From the NCBI GenBank assembly GCA_000969725.1, contig JXSR01S003722.1: a stretch of 25,580 nucleotides of DNA; one strand, 5' to 3'. Positions 8,009-19,776 of this stretch are shown here, piece by piece. Position numbers and translations under genes: made by a program. This DNA comes from Ophiothrix spiculata. Lineage: Eukaryota; Echinodermata; Ophiuroidea; Amphilepidida; Ophiotrichidae. The notes beneath the pieces are model-generated. The model had not been told where the DNA came from. It saw only the letters and a program-made list of their open reading frames with translations, and did no database searches. How positions within the stretch are numbered: position 1 is the first letter of the stretch; the number at the start of each line of letters is the position of its first letter.

Positions 8009-8262
8009 GGGGGTCGATTTTACTAACGTTAAAATGCATCGTTAACCCATCGTAAGACCAAAACCCATCGTTCGCTACGACCACCTCTTGACCCCACGCA
8101 ACGTTAACAAAGGGTTCGATTGTTCTAATGCATGATTCATATACCTAACGATGCGGTGAATACTTATGAAGGATTTTCACGTCATTGTGAAGTCTAGTTG
8201 TAGTTACGAGCTGAACCCTTCGTTAGCTACGATGCATCATAATGTTAGTGAAATCGACCCCT
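8009..8262. mobile_element. MITE with ggggtcgatttyactaac ends
   Basis: ggggtcgattttactaacgt at the left is inverted at the right as acgatgcatcataatgttag tgaaatcgacccc, about 33 bases with mismatches. Internal words such as cccatcgt and acgatg repeat. It has no coding content and is inserted just upstream of the 7945 exon in the dpy19l3 intron. Confidence 0.8.
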
Positions 8263-8872
8263 GGTCACAAATAACAGTTTTGACCCAAATATGTGATTTT
8301 GACAAAAATGTTATAAAACACGTTTTTGCCTCTAAGGTACCTAATTCATGGTTTCAATAGAAATATCACAATCATAACACATTAAAAATTTGATGGGGTT
8401 AAATGATGATCTAGATTTCTAAAATATAAAACAATTAAATACTTTAAGCAGAATACTATTCCACTACAGTTTAATGAACTTAAATTGCTGAAGACAAAAG
8501 CTTGAAATCAGCTAAAGCAAACTAGAGCTTAGCATTGAGCCATCTTATGGGATTTCAGGTTTATTTGACTTGCAACATGGCTCTAGGTGAGGTCTTGTTT
8601 GGTTCACTAAAACATGATAATAATGTCACGCCTTTAGAGGAGTCACATTTTTTGTCACCATGTCATCTGGAGGGGTTTTAAAATCAGACCAACACTTCAA
8701 TTAAATTATTTTAACAATTTTTGGCATGCTTGTATGAAAGCGCTCTACTGTAACGTGATCTAAATTCAGAAAATGAGTAGTTGAATTGGACGAGTGGATA
8801 CGGTATGTCAGTAAATGTCACAACAAATCTAGGCCCCCTATATTAGCTAAATAACCCTCTCAAAAACAATTA
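8263..8872. other. Non-coding stretch
   Basis: AT-rich sequence with no recognisable exon, repeat or RNA gene. Confidence 0.5.
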
Positions 8873-9130
8873 TATGTGATGACTCACCCCGAAAAGGGGG
8901 ACTTTGCGACAGAACACTTTTCAACAAAACTGGTGAAAATAGGCAGCAAAAAATAAAGAAAATAATAAGAATTTCCATCATATTTTCTGTTGTAACAATT
9001 GATTGCCTTTATCAATTTCAACAAGTAAGGTGTCATTTTAAAGCTTAGAAAATGCTGTAACAGATGAAATGATAAAATCAAAACTGAAAAAATCTGCAAA
9101 GTCCCCCCTTTCGGGTAGAGCCATCACATA
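8873..9130. mobile_element. MITE with tatgtgatg...gggggactttgc ends
   Basis: tatgtgatgactcaccccga aaagggggactttgc at the left is mirrored by gcaaagtcccccctttcggg tagagccatcacata at the right. The roughly 190-base core is AT-rich. It is non-autonomous. Confidence 0.8.
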
Positions 9131-9585
9131 GGCCTATATTTGCAAGTCTGTTTTAGGGGTCCTCAAAAATGTTGTAAAGGGATGTTCAAAGAAACATTTG
9201 AATGTTGACTAAACTCTGTATTTGAAAAAGTTGTGATTTTGTGAGCTATCTCCATACCATTTTTCTCCAAAAAGACCAAGTTTTGAGCAAATGAGTGTTT
9301 TTGTGGCAAAATTTTGAAAAAAATCATCTATTTTGCAAAGTGGGCGCTTGGGTCTGTGAGGGCAATCCATCCATTAAGGCCTAATTTACCAAAGTTTACA
9401 AAAATACACCTCAAAACCATTGGACATTCCCATACACCATTTGTCAGATAGCATCCCATCTGGGCCTGTTTATACTGCTAAATAAATTTCCTACTCTAAC
9501 TGTAAACCATTTTGACACAGGAACAACATGGAAACACTAGCACTACAATCGGGCTCGACTGATTTGGTTTACTGACTAGAGGCCC
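9131..9585. other. Non-coding stretch
   Basis: No feature was recognised; the stretch is AT-rich with simple runs. Confidence 0.5.
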
Positions 9586-9687
9586 GCAGCAGCCCTCACC
9601 TGCGGTTCGGCTGTCAGTGACTTTATAGATCACTGTGTTCTATGTAGAATTAGTGGATTTATATAGGTGAGGGTTGCAAGTGCGACT
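9586..9687. repeat. Short fold-back with gcagccctcacct arms
   Basis: gcagccctcacct and aggtgagggttgc form short inverted ends about 100 bases apart. It is a possible small MITE; support is modest. Confidence 0.45.
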
Positions 9688-9957
9688 AGGAAACACTTGC
9701 TTGAAATCAAATAGTAATTTTAAGATAACATGGAATATAACATGCCCCAGTGGTGTGTTTGATGTGCATTATCAACTCTTTAGCACAACCCCATGAAGCG
9801 AGTATTCCCGGAGGCAAACTTCCTAGAAAAAATAGATCCTGCCATCGCGATCATGTTACTATCATGATCACATGTCATTACAATGATGTTGCAATCATGA
9901 TGATTTTGACCCAACTTTTTAAGTGCCCTCTCAGTGCAGGAAGAGTGTGTCCCATAG

Positions 9958-10065
9958 GGGAATGTGGCTGAGCAGTTGGAGCAAGGACTTGTGAAACAGA
10001 GGTTTTGGGTTTGAGTCCCTGGTTGGACCACATCTCCTTGTTTCCTTAGGCAAGAAAGTTTACTC
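9958..10065 (+). mobile_element. tRNA-derived SINE fragment
   Basis: A tRNA-like head (gtggctgagcagttgga as A box region and ggtttgagtccc as B box) is followed by the ccttaggcaagaaagttt body typical of tRNA SINEs. Directly after it actctaattgtwaayttwac is repeated in tandem (10061-10110). The head lacks a proper cloverleaf end, so it is a SINE rather than a tRNA gene. Confidence 0.7.
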
Positions 10066-10507
10066 TAATTGTAAATTTTACCCTTACTCTAATTGTTAAC
10101 TTTACCCATGTGCAATTTTACAGCTGATCGAAGCATGTTCCTGTTTGAAGATAAATGTATAAACAAAAATGTGCTTTAAAGTAATACTATAAGATTTTGA
10201 TCAGAAATAGTTTTGAGTAAAAACAGCCCAAAATGAAGGAATGTAACATCTAAAAGCGTTTTCAAGTGTATTTTGTCAAAAACTCTTGTTGCCATAGAAA
10301 AATGGATAAAAAGCACATCAGTGCTCGCTAATACTAATTCACATGGAATTAAATTTGGGAATTCAACAAAGAACCATAACAGAAAAAGTAAGCATACTTA
10401 AAGAAATTCATTTGGAAACTATCAATATCAACCAAAAACAAACCCAATAAGCTAAAAAATCCAAAGTCATGGGTGACAGGGAGCTCTTAACACTTGATAG
10501 TATTGCT
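10066..10507. other. Non-coding stretch
   Basis: Apart from the short tandem words at its left edge, nothing is recognised. Confidence 0.5.
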
Positions 10508-10775
10508 TAGGGGTAGCGGGTTGGCGCAGCGATAGTTACCTTGCCTTGCACCAATGAGGTCCCAGGTTCGAGTCCCGCGCCCGGTGCTTTATGTGCATTT
10601 GGTTTTCAGTCCATGCTCGCTTCCGCAGGTTTTTCTCCAGGTGCTCCGGTCTTCCTCCTGCATTTAAAACTGAATTTAAAAAACATCTTGGAGCCCTGTT
10701 AAAGATAAGCTTCTTTCAGCTTACTTGGTACCAAGTACCAAGTTGGGTTTCCTTGGCAAAAGCCTAAACAAGGTG
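10508..10775 (+). mobile_element. tRNA-derived SINE, copy 1
   Basis: The head is tagcgggttggcgcagcgat and then ggttcgagtcccgcgc (B box). The body includes tttggttttcagtccatgct, gaggaagaccg-type sequence and a 3' part with accaagttgggtttccttgg. It is closely related to the minus-strand copy at 21586-21838, which confirms a dispersed family. Confidence 0.88.
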
Positions 10776-10980
10776 ATTTTTTTTTAAATTATGGTAACAA
10801 TATAGGCCTAATAATTAACTACACACATAGGCAACTATCAATTAGGAAATTGTTCATAAATCATAATGGTTGGACCGATTGGAGTTGGACTGAAATTTTA
10901 AAGAAATCGTATGTAATGGTAATGTTTCACATAATAAAGGTGAAAACTAACCTTTTTAAAAAATCAGACTAGATACGCCT

Positions 10981-11151
10981 TTAATACACGTGTACACCAA
11001 TGAAATGTTCTGTTCCCCATGGCTGGTTAAACATTTTAAGCTTTTGGCTTCTGATATTACCAAAGATCTTTTCCACATCTGTAAGCATTTGACTTTTATC
11101 AAATAAACCAATAACATGGTGAAGGAATTTACCCTCAATACATAAGCACAT
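10981..11151 (-). CDS. Unrecognised short open frame, possibly a coding fragment
   Basis: A minus-strand frame (56 codons from ATG, open from 11181) reads GKFLHHVIGLFDKSQMLTDV then EKIFGNIRSQKLKMFNQPWG TEHFIGVHVY and a stop. Its composition looks protein-like, but I do not recognise a family. A cttacag followed by ATGTGG inside it could also be a splice acceptor. It may be an exon end, a transposon fragment, or chance. Confidence 0.2.
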   Translation of the reverse strand: MCLCIEGKFLHHVIGLFDKSQMLTDVEKIFGNIRSQKLKMFNQPWGTEHFIGVHVY

Positions 11152-11184
11152 CAATCCACAGCGGAACCATATTCCACAATTTCA

Positions 11185-11579
11185 TGCTCACATGACTAGG
11201 CAAGGAGGCAAAATGTCATCAGCAACTGGCTATGATCATCTTTCTTTCAAAGTTCACTTGCTTTATTGAATATCATGTACTTTGGGTGAACTTTATCCTC
11301 TGGTAAGCACATGTCTAATTGTACCCCAGTGATTGATTGTTTTCATGGTGTGGGGTAAATGACAATAATTTTGATTTTTTTCCCCTTTAAATTGAAGCAA
11401 TCACTTGAAAAGGGTTACCTACCATTACATCTGTTACAAAAATATGTTTTTGTGTGGTTATTGTAGTCATCCATGCTACAATATTTGGAAAAAAAATGTT
11501 GGAACACTTTATGGGTAATGTTTAAATCCAGCCTCCTCTCCCCTGTTAAAAGACGCCATGTTAGCAGATTTGTTGTAAC
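11185..11579. other. Non-coding stretch
   Basis: No feature was recognised. Confidence 0.45.
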
Positions 11580-11950
11580 ATCTCTCAACATTGCAGCGTG
11601 TATACTGATATTGGACTCTGTCAAGATCATAAAATTGAAATAGATACCTTTTCAGAGTCATTCTTTTTGCATGGCTTGCGGGATCATCACAATCCCTTCA
11701 TTCAGCATGAGTGTGAATCCCTCCTAGTCACATCATCATCAATCCCTCCTAGTCATGTCAGACAGGTGTCACGTGTGACAGCAGATCATCTACGATGATC
11801 TGCTTTTAACATGACTGCCCTAACGGGTGGTCATGTGACTAGGAGGGATTCACAACTCACGCTGAATGAAGGGATCGTGATGATCCCACAAGCTATGCAA
11901 AAAGAATGACTCTCAAAATGTATCTATTTCAATTTTATCTCTCAACATTG
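11580..11950. mobile_element. Large fold-back element
   Basis: Arms of more than 100 bases pair almost perfectly: ataaaattgaaatagata with tatctatttcaattttat at the outside, cattctttttgcatggcttg with its near inverse, and gtgaatccctcctagtcac with gtgactaggagggattcac. The loop holds agcagatcat/atgatctgct. The arms span about 11627-11940. A 14-base direct repeat, atctctcaacattg, lies at 11580-11593 and 11937-11950. Confidence 0.88.
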
Positions 11951-11981
11951 TTTTCTGTTGAGAGGAGGGAGGGTATGTCTA

Positions 11982-12022
11982 ACCATGGATATAGTAGAAT
12001 TTTATTCTACTATATCCATGGT
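11982..12022. repeat. Perfect 19-base hairpin with 3-base loop
   Basis: accatggatatagtagaat, loop ttt, then the exact inverse attctactatatccatggt. It lies 30-40 bases right of the large fold-back. Confidence 0.9.
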
Positions 12023-12393
12023 CTAACAAATAAGCATCATGCAAATGAAGTGACAAAGGTCTACGATAGTCTTGAGCTCAAAGTGGAAGCCATATTAAAG
12101 TTGTCCTCTAAGACTGGGAATAACTACATTGTATGATTATAATAATTTGTAAACCAACCGAGGAAACAAGCTATAGTAAAGTCCTTAACTCCTTCCAAGT
12201 GTCTTCCTCAGACTTGAATAACAAAATAATCATGATATCAAATTTCTATATATTTGTTTTTCGGCAATGTACACACACCTGAACCAGTGCTACTTGAGAT
12301 CAAATTTCTACTACAAATATACCTACATGAGTTCATATCCTCAAGATAAAACTTTCAGCTGGTAGAATACTGAACATAAATTTGACATTTACA
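12023..12393. other. Non-coding stretch
   Basis: No gene or repeat was recognised. Confidence 0.45.
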
Positions 12394-12632
12394 ATAACCC
12401 TTACTCTCGCACGCTTAAATGCAGTCTAAGTCCAAATACGTCATAAGAACATTTTTGGTTCCCCCTGGGATTCGAACCCCTGGCCCCCGCTATCCCGATC
12501 CAATGTCCAGCTATGCCAAGCCACCAGCAATTTCCTGACCATTTATATCTGCCGTCTGTGACATATTCGGACTTGGGCTAATTCTCGATTTCTTACTGTA
12601 GTACTTTGTAGTACGTAGGAGGGTAAGGGTTA
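12394..12632. mobile_element. Inverted-repeat element with a tRNA-like core
   Basis: taacccttactctc at the left is mirrored by gagggtaagggtta at the right, and agtctaagtccaaatacgtc pairs with gacatattcggacttgggct further in. Between them (about 12460-12535, minus strand) is ggcttggcatagctggac...ggggttcgaatccca, a tRNA-like A and B box pair. Confidence 0.7.
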
Positions 12633-14053
12633 ATCTCATATGATCATTTCTAATTTAGATGGGTCCAGTGTCTAAAATAAGATTTGATAAGCTTTTTCAA
12701 ATTCACTTTTCAAAAGAAGTCATCTATCCGGGGATGTCAACATTATATATAAAAACGTTGACTTCTTGAAGTATAGCGAACAAATTAAAGAAACATGTGA
12801 GGACTCTCAGTGTCCGCTCTTCCTCTAGTGGCAGGTACAGCCTCAATCTGGAGAGTGCACCTCATTAGCGAGCACATGACGTGTCCTTGTGTTAGACATT
12901 TACTCTCGACTCAAATGTAAAACGTGTACATTCTTCAGCGCTTAGAAGGTAACAGCACATTAAAAGTACCATGACTAATGTATTTTGGTTGATTTTGCTT
13001 TGAAATGGAGATGGATTATCTCTGATCCAAGCAAATATAGGCCATCCCCTTTACTTATAGAAGAATCAGACTAGCCAAGTTGTGTATCGTCTTTTTTACA
13101 TGTGCTTCACAATCAAAATCGATAGGCCTAGTACATGTGTTATCAATGAAATAGCTATTGGTCAATTGCATGTACGAAGGTAGTCTTTTAAAAATCCGAG
13201 CCAATTACTATGCACCAATTTAGGTTGCCTGGTATGGACTCCTCCAAATAATGACAAATCAATGAGATGTAGAGCTTTACAAAATCAGATTTGTCTAATT
13301 TTAGAGTCCATGACATACAATATCATCACCTCAGCACCATTTGGAGCTGATAAAGCCTAATGTACACATACAATGGCATTGTAGCCATTGAAATTGAAAT
13401 ATTGACACATGCTATGCAAATTTTGACAAATCTATGCCAAATGATGACAACAGCATTTTGCATTTGAACTCAAAAACATATTCCTGGTCAACTGTACTTT
13501 TGATGATATCAACAAGCCGAAAAAAAAAGCTGTGGCTGTTGTTGAGCTGATCAATACTTCAAATAATGTGGAGTATCAGAGTGTGGTCTGGAATTCAACT
13601 ACAAGTTGGCATTTTTGGCTCAATCCATAATTGACACCTCACTTTTCTTATGACAAATTGAAAAACCCACTAAAACTTTCAATTGATTTTGATATTTTTT
13701 TTAAGTACTAGAGGAGTTTTGTAACCTTCTAAGAAATCTCTATAGTATAATTGGGAGAAGACCATTTATTAGAAACTTAAACTTCAGTCACAATTGCTCA
13801 CACAGCAATCGTACAGCAGTTATGAATCTGTGTCGAGAGTATTGATATTTTCAAAACCATTATTTGCAATCTTCTTATAAATTGTCTACAGACGCAGTTA
13901 AGATTATGGCTATCGCACTGTTCATAACTTTTCGTACAAAGTATTGTGACCATACTTTACACATGTTTCTTAAGAATGGAAAAAAATTGAATCAAGGAAG
14001 AGTTCAGACTTGTGGAACAGTGGAAGAACAACCATGTTGAATCTGATTGTACT
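12633..14053. other. Non-coding stretch
   Basis: About 1.4 kb of AT-rich sequence without recognisable exons, repeats or RNA genes. Confidence 0.45.
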
Positions 14054-14366
14054 GTAATAATAATAATAATATGCGGCTTTTATATACCACTTCTAAATTT
14101 GGGCCAAATTTATTTTATTATTACGTTGCCGTCAGGAAATCGTCACAATCAGTTCGCTTCAAAGCGGTGCAACTCGGCAATTGTGGAACCGCAATCTGCA
14201 CTTCGATCGCAATATTCCCCATAACAACTCCCCAATATTGTTTGGGTCGATAAAGCAATTGAGATTAAATGTCTTGCTCAAGGACATAACCCGTTGGCCA
14301 TAGCGGGGCTCGAACTCGCAACCTACTGATTCGTAGTCCTGCGCTTTTCCACTAGACCACACAAGC
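14054..14366 (-). mobile_element. tRNA-derived SINE with (att)n tail
   Basis: On the minus strand a head gtctagtggaaaagcgcagg followed by ggttgcgagttcgagccccg (B box) leads into ttgagcaagacatttaatct and a body ending in a short att repeat at 14054-14071. Length and order fit a near full-length tRNA SINE. Confidence 0.88.
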
Positions 14367-14926
14367 TTTCAAAATGATATTGAATGAATGAAAGATTTTG
14401 AGGGTTCAGAGCCACTAGCACATATTTGCACCTTTGTTGTCCGTGCAAATACGTCCTTATGGCTCTTTGTTGCCCATGCAAAAATAGGCTTGTGGCTCTC
14501 AACTCTTGATTTGTATCTGAGATATTAAAGTCAAGGATTATTATTTGAGATTTTTTTTAAATGTGAATTTTGATAGGTGACTAAAGATCATAGATTGCCC
14601 TTTAAACTATGCAAAGTCAGCATTTTTACCAAAAAGTGCAGCTTTTGTACCTAACTCTTTAGATGAATAGAAAAAAAACGAACATAGAAGACCAACTGGG
14701 AAAACATAATGGATCAATTTTCTTCTTTTGAGTATATGATCATGTGTACTTTTGATGAGCTCATCAACAGGCATGGGCTTTACAACATATGTTGTCTTTT
14801 AGCAATATTCTGACTGTAAATGCAACCAAATTTAATGTATCTCGTGATATTCAGCAATTTTCAGAACACAACTGATTCCTATTCAACAATTTTCAGAACA
14901 CAATTCCTATAGACTATACCATTCCG
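14367..14926. other. Non-coding stretch
   Basis: caattttcagaacacaa occurs twice near 14855-14905; otherwise nothing is recognised. Confidence 0.45.
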
Positions 14927-14927
14927 C

Positions 14928-15067
14928 TACATTTATTTTTGTGCTAGACAAAAAGCGAAAAAATAAATGTGGCACAAACATTTCTATTTATAGAGTACTG
15001 TAAATTAGCAGCATTTTAATTTAGCTAATTTTGCTAGCACAATAAATTTGCTAAATTAAAATGCTGC
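14928..15067. repeat. Two adjacent hairpins
   Basis: acatttatttttgtgc faces a near inverse around 14960-14975. Then gcagcattttaatttagc (15008-15025) is exactly inverted as gctaaattaaaatgctgc (15050-15067). They are probably remnants of fold-back elements. Confidence 0.75.
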
Positions 15068-16110
15068 CTAGATCACTCTTAAGGTGTCTGCTCCACGCGT
15101 ACCAGTACGCGCTAGTCTCCGAGTTGGTAAGTGCCGCAATGCACATGCCCATTTACTCTGAGTAGTGTTTTGAAGCTAAAAATTGCCATATTTTAATATT
15201 TTTCTGGAAAATTAAGTTGGTGACCCCCAATTTTTATTGTTTTATTTGAAAGAACATACTTGTGTGCAACTTTTGTGAAAAAATTAACAAAAATGCTTGG
15301 GCAGATTTTTTGAATCAACACTAAATAATGTCACTTTTGCCACGTTTCCCACAGACCCCTGTACTAATTTTTCCCACAAAACCTCCAAAAATGCTGTTTT
15401 TAAACCGACTCTCATGCAAAAACGAGTCCGGTGACCCCCAATTTTCATTTTAAAAATCGGTTCTACATCGATAAAATATCATTCATGCCGATTTCTACTA
15501 AAAATCTTCGGGCAGATCTATCATGGACTAAACAACTTAAAACAGCTTGGAATAGCAATATGATTCGAATTAGTAAAATTAAAATGCACTCAACATTTTG
15601 GGTTTTGAAAATTCACTAAATTTACATTCTTTGAAATTAAAGTGTTGTGCAGTACATTGTACATTATTGACTGAGCATTCTGCATTAAGATCGATTGGTA
15701 ATTTCAGACAGAGAATTTTATTTTTGACATGATTTCCTAGCTGTAAAATAAATTGTTGAGGTTAAGGTGCTTGGGAATATAAATTTCTTGGCAAGAGGTA
15801 AACCTAGATCAGATATAATTCCCAAATTGGGGCCAAAAGTTAGATCACATGTGAAGAATCTGGAAGAACCTACAGTAAATTGTTTCAACACTGCAAAGAG
15901 TTTACTCCAATTGATACCATGGCTTAATGTCATGAACTGCACTTGACCAAGTAGTGTCAAACAGGTTTATTAGTCAAAAGATAGAGAGTGTTTGGTACAT
16001 AATAATGTGACATTTATCATAAAATCTGCTGACATGGTTACTGAAAATATATAAGCCTAAGAGTAGGCACACAGACAGACAAGTCTAGCAGTAAAAAGGC
16101 TAATGTCAGA
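15068..16110. other. Non-coding stretch
   Basis: ggtgacccccaatttt occurs near 15219 and near 15430, with loosely similar sequence after each, as in an old tandem duplication. No exon was recognised. Confidence 0.45.
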
Positions 16111-16300
16111 GTGCCCATCTCTCTTTCAAAGTAACTGAGCCAGATTATACACTTCGTAAAATATTTGGTAATTGTGGCCAGGGGATCACCACAGCTCCTT
16201 CTCTGTCAGTCTGTTACCTTCTTATCATTGAAGAATACAGGTACCCATCTAAAATATGGGTTGAGGGAAACTTGTCGGTAAGTATCTTGCTCAATGCCCA
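16111..16300 (-). mobile_element. SINE body fragment without head
   Basis: It resembles the 3' body of the SINE at 18516-18850: cccatctctntttnaa, ctgngccagat and gggatcaccacanctcctt occur in both in the same order. ttgagcaagatactta, a common tRNA-SINE body word, is also present on the minus strand. No B box was found. Confidence 0.55.
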
Positions 16301-17076
16301 TGATTTAGCTCAGACATTATACTACTAGATATGGTTGCCCCTACACACAGGGACGAATGCATTAATAATCCTGTACATAAATGTTGTGTCAAACAGGACC
16401 CAAAGCATAACTTGTGCATGTTTCAATTCACAAACCATGATAAGATCATAAATGATATACTTTTTACCAATGCACCATCGGCAAAAAAATACCCATATTT
16501 GATCCCCACACTAGGTGATAAATATGGTGCCAAATCTGATATCTCACTCTAAATCTGTATGGTCTGGATCACATGGAAAAAGTCAAAAAACCTTTGAAGT
16601 AAATTGAAATACTTTACTTTACAGAAGGTTTACAGGGATTAAACTAGATATTCCATCAAAATGATTATTATTTACACAACAAGAATTTTAAGAAACAATA
16701 AATTATTGAGGTTACATATTCAAGCAAATGTTGTAAAATACTGATGATAAAGATAAGTAAATCAAAGTAGAACTAGGGAAGATTTGTCCTGTATTGTCAC
16801 AAAATAGTGCACGGCTCTTAACTCTTGCTAAAATATAAAACAAAAAATACAAAATGTTTTACTCTCAACTACATGATACAATCAAAGATCATTACACTTT
16901 GCACCACTTGTGATATATAATGGTTCTGAATTGTTTTTCCTGCAATTATCTAATTCTGTGGCTGACACAAAACTTGTCAAAAACCATATATTAGAGCAAG
17001 TCAACCAAAACCTTGTCACTTTGCCTTAGTTCACATTTGATATGATATTTCAAGGGGAAAACATCCTTAAATCTTG
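16301..17076. other. Non-coding stretch
   Basis: No gene, RNA or repeat was recognised. Confidence 0.45.
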
Positions 17077-17540
17077 CCCGGGGAGGGCACTCGCACATAT
17101 TGGTGATACGGGTATGTGTCGCTTTGGAGACCCCCTTTATCACGGCTGATCACCATTCTATAGCTCTGCATTTTTCCTGAAATCACCATTCTCAAGACTC
17201 CTCAAACAAAGCCGTCCGCTCTCTTTCCATTCCCTACCTGTTACGATTGTTCATTAACACGTGTTTAGGGGTCTAAAAATGCTGATTTTCAAGTGGTTTT
17301 ATTTAAATAAATACACAAAATGTCCGCATAAAGGGGCATTTTACCTATACTCTTGACCATACATCAGTTCTGAGGACTCTACTTTTGCACTGAACATCAG
17401 TTCCCAAGACCCTACATTTTCCATGGTTGAACTGTTCTCAAAACCCTTCTTTTTGCCTGACTTGTCAGTTCCCTAGCCTTCAAAATTTGTGCTGCCTGTG
17501 GCACACCCCGCCAAAAAATAAAGTGAGTGCCCTCCCCGGG
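17077..17540. mobile_element. 464-base MITE with cccggggagggcactc ends
   Basis: cccggggagggcactc at the left end is exactly inverted as gagtgccctccccggg at the right end. The core has several ctcaagacccta-like words and no transposase frame. It is a non-autonomous DNA transposon of undetermined superfamily. Confidence 0.88.
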
Positions 17541-18515
17541 TATCCTTGCTTAGCTTGCAAACTTGATGTCACCTTATTAATATTCCAAATAACTAACACC
17601 TAATTGATAGAATTGACTTTAACATTTAGAAATACATAAAAACAAAATTGTAAAGGAAAATTTCAGTTGGCAAGACAGGTTTTGTTAGGGTTATGTGTGA
17701 GTAATGTGAATAGTATTTGCCCAAACTTTCTGTCCTTCAGTAATGATATCAAGTATGTGCGTAGTACTATTAGGGTTGGTTCAGAGTCTACTATCATATA
17801 GAATATTTGATGCAACAAATATATGTGCTTAAATTATTTACCCCTATATCCACTTGTGCGCTTTTGGATTATAACGGACAGTTGATGATGAAAAACTGGT
17901 ATCATATAGGCCCTAAATAGAATACTAGATTATGGTATAGCTGTTATCAAATTGATATATATAAATACTTTTTGCACGAAATAGGTATAGAATACTCTAT
18001 AAAAGGAAAACAAACCAGTCCTTGCACCCATTTTTAGCTAGAGTTCTAAATAACTTTAGCTTGCTGTAGAAACTATTACACATGCTGTGAAAAAAAAAAT
18101 TGTAAGGAAATACCCACATTTCACAAAATGTTCTTAATAAATGACAAACCGTTATTCATAAGTTAGACGTCCCCTTTATGCAGTTCTGAATTTTTCCTCT
18201 TGTGATAAATAGGTCGTCAAAGATCTTTATCTTGTTCTGTTCACTGAAAGTAACACTTTGCTGTCACAGTCAAGTTAACTCTCTCAACAAGAATTAATAT
18301 TGTCTGCTTGCCTGGTTAGCAGCTTGTATGCTTTGCTGGTTCTTTAACTTATGAAAAATTGATCAGGAACATTAGATGCCATTTCAAGGTTTAATTTTAC
18401 ATTGAACAAGGTACTTTACAAAACTGGTTGTTCTTACATGGCTTAACATACCCTCCGAGTGGACAGTCGACTCTCTCTCATGAAATATTTATCTAAAAAA
18501 GATACGGCCTATATG
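17541..18515. other. Non-coding stretch
   Basis: AT-rich sequence; no feature was recognised. Confidence 0.45.
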
Positions 18516-18850
18516 TGGCCATCTCTGTTTTTAAGCGATTGGGCCAGACTCCACAATTTGTTATATTTGAGGTGAGGGGAATCACCACACCTCCTTCCCC
18601 GCATTTTAAATTGGAGGTAAACATTCACACTCTCCGCTCACCGAATTCAAACCCAACTCTCAATTTAGCCAAGTCTCTAAATATTTCATGTGAGGAGCGG
18701 ACAATCAAGAATTTCTCACTCTCAATCAACAGATAAACAACCTTGGCAAAAGATTCCAAAGTTCAATTCAAGCAACTGCCCTCACTGGGAATCGAACCCA
18801 TCAGGCATAATGCTTGTAAAGCGAGATTGCTAACCTCATAACAGCACTCA
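18516..18850 (-). mobile_element. tRNA-derived SINE
   Basis: The minus-strand head at about 18850-18783 reads gctgttatgaggttagcaat then gatgggttcgattcccagtg (A and B box). The body ends in gattcccctcacctcaaata...gagatggccac. The body matches the fragment at 16111-16300. Confidence 0.8.
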
Positions 18851-19776
18851 ACACCTTTAAAATTGCCCATGCGAGAACAGTATGAAAGCCACTGTGCTGA
18901 TTTAATCTTACGCTTTTTACCATCGTCAAGACTCCAATGTCACAACCATGTTGCTCTTTATATAAAGCACCATTCTGAAAATGAACAACTGACAGACCTA
19001 TCAATGTGACCTTTAGTACTTCACAAGTGCATTCTGAGATGGTTTTGCTAGTCATACACCTCGCAATCAGCTTGTAGGACTCAAGACTCGACTGAAAGTA
19101 CAAGGACTGAGCAAAATCTATTTTTGAAGAAGATCTTGTCTCCAGAGTCTTGTCTTTATACCTATCTAGTCCTCTGTCAACACTAACAATCACCTTAAAC
19201 CAACAAAGCTAACAGTGACAAATTGCTTCTCCAGGTTACCATTCTGTTTTCATTAATAAATTCACACCCATATGAGGTCTCACCAATGGCAAAACTAACT
19301 GGCCAAATCACTCCAGGCATTTACAGCACCTTTTTTGTTTCCATAACCAAAGGCTTGTAACACTTATGATATAGGCCCATACTTAGAGGGTCTATGGTTA
19401 TGGTCAGAAAGCCTAATGGCAGGTTATGACCCCTCCTCTGATGGTATGTCTGAACTTCCCCTTCACAGGATCTGACATACAAGTCACACAAGAAATCTGG
19501 GTTTAGGAAAAGGACCTGGAACCTATTTAGCAGAACTAGGCTTACAGATGTTTCATATTGTTTGGGCTGCAATGGACAGGGGTCTGATATTATCCAGATT
19601 GCTATAATTACATAATGCAAATTTAAAAAGGAACTTGAAAAATGACTAACCAGCAAGTTAGTATTTGTTGATCAGTAACATATTGCCCAAGCATATTGCT
19701 ATTTGCAAGATAAGAAATGACATCAGATAAAATAAAATATTTATGATACTGGCATTGAAATTGCCTTTCAGATCAT
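18851..19776. other. Non-coding stretch with unexplained open frames
   Basis: The minus strand is open at 18801-19193 (130 codons, partly within the SINE) and 19321-19656 (111 codons). Neither has a recognised domain or splice context; chance is the simplest explanation. Confidence 0.4.

Noticed and set aside
11598-12136. Open frames of 66 and 76 codons on the plus strand
   Set aside because: Both run through the arms of the large fold-back and the 19-base hairpin, so they are repeat translations.
12460-12535. A possible true tRNA gene on the minus strand
   Set aside because: The B box is good but no complete cloverleaf with acceptor stem could be drawn, and it is enclosed by inverted repeats; it is treated as tRNA-like element sequence. 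The same reasoning applies to the heads near 9958, 10508, 14350, 18815 and 21800.
18801-19193. 130-codon minus-strand open frame
   Set aside because: Its C-terminal part is a SINE head and the rest has no recognisable motif or splice signals.
19321-19656. 111-codon minus-strand open frame
   Set aside because: No domain, no splice context and ordinary AT-rich composition; a chance frame is likely.
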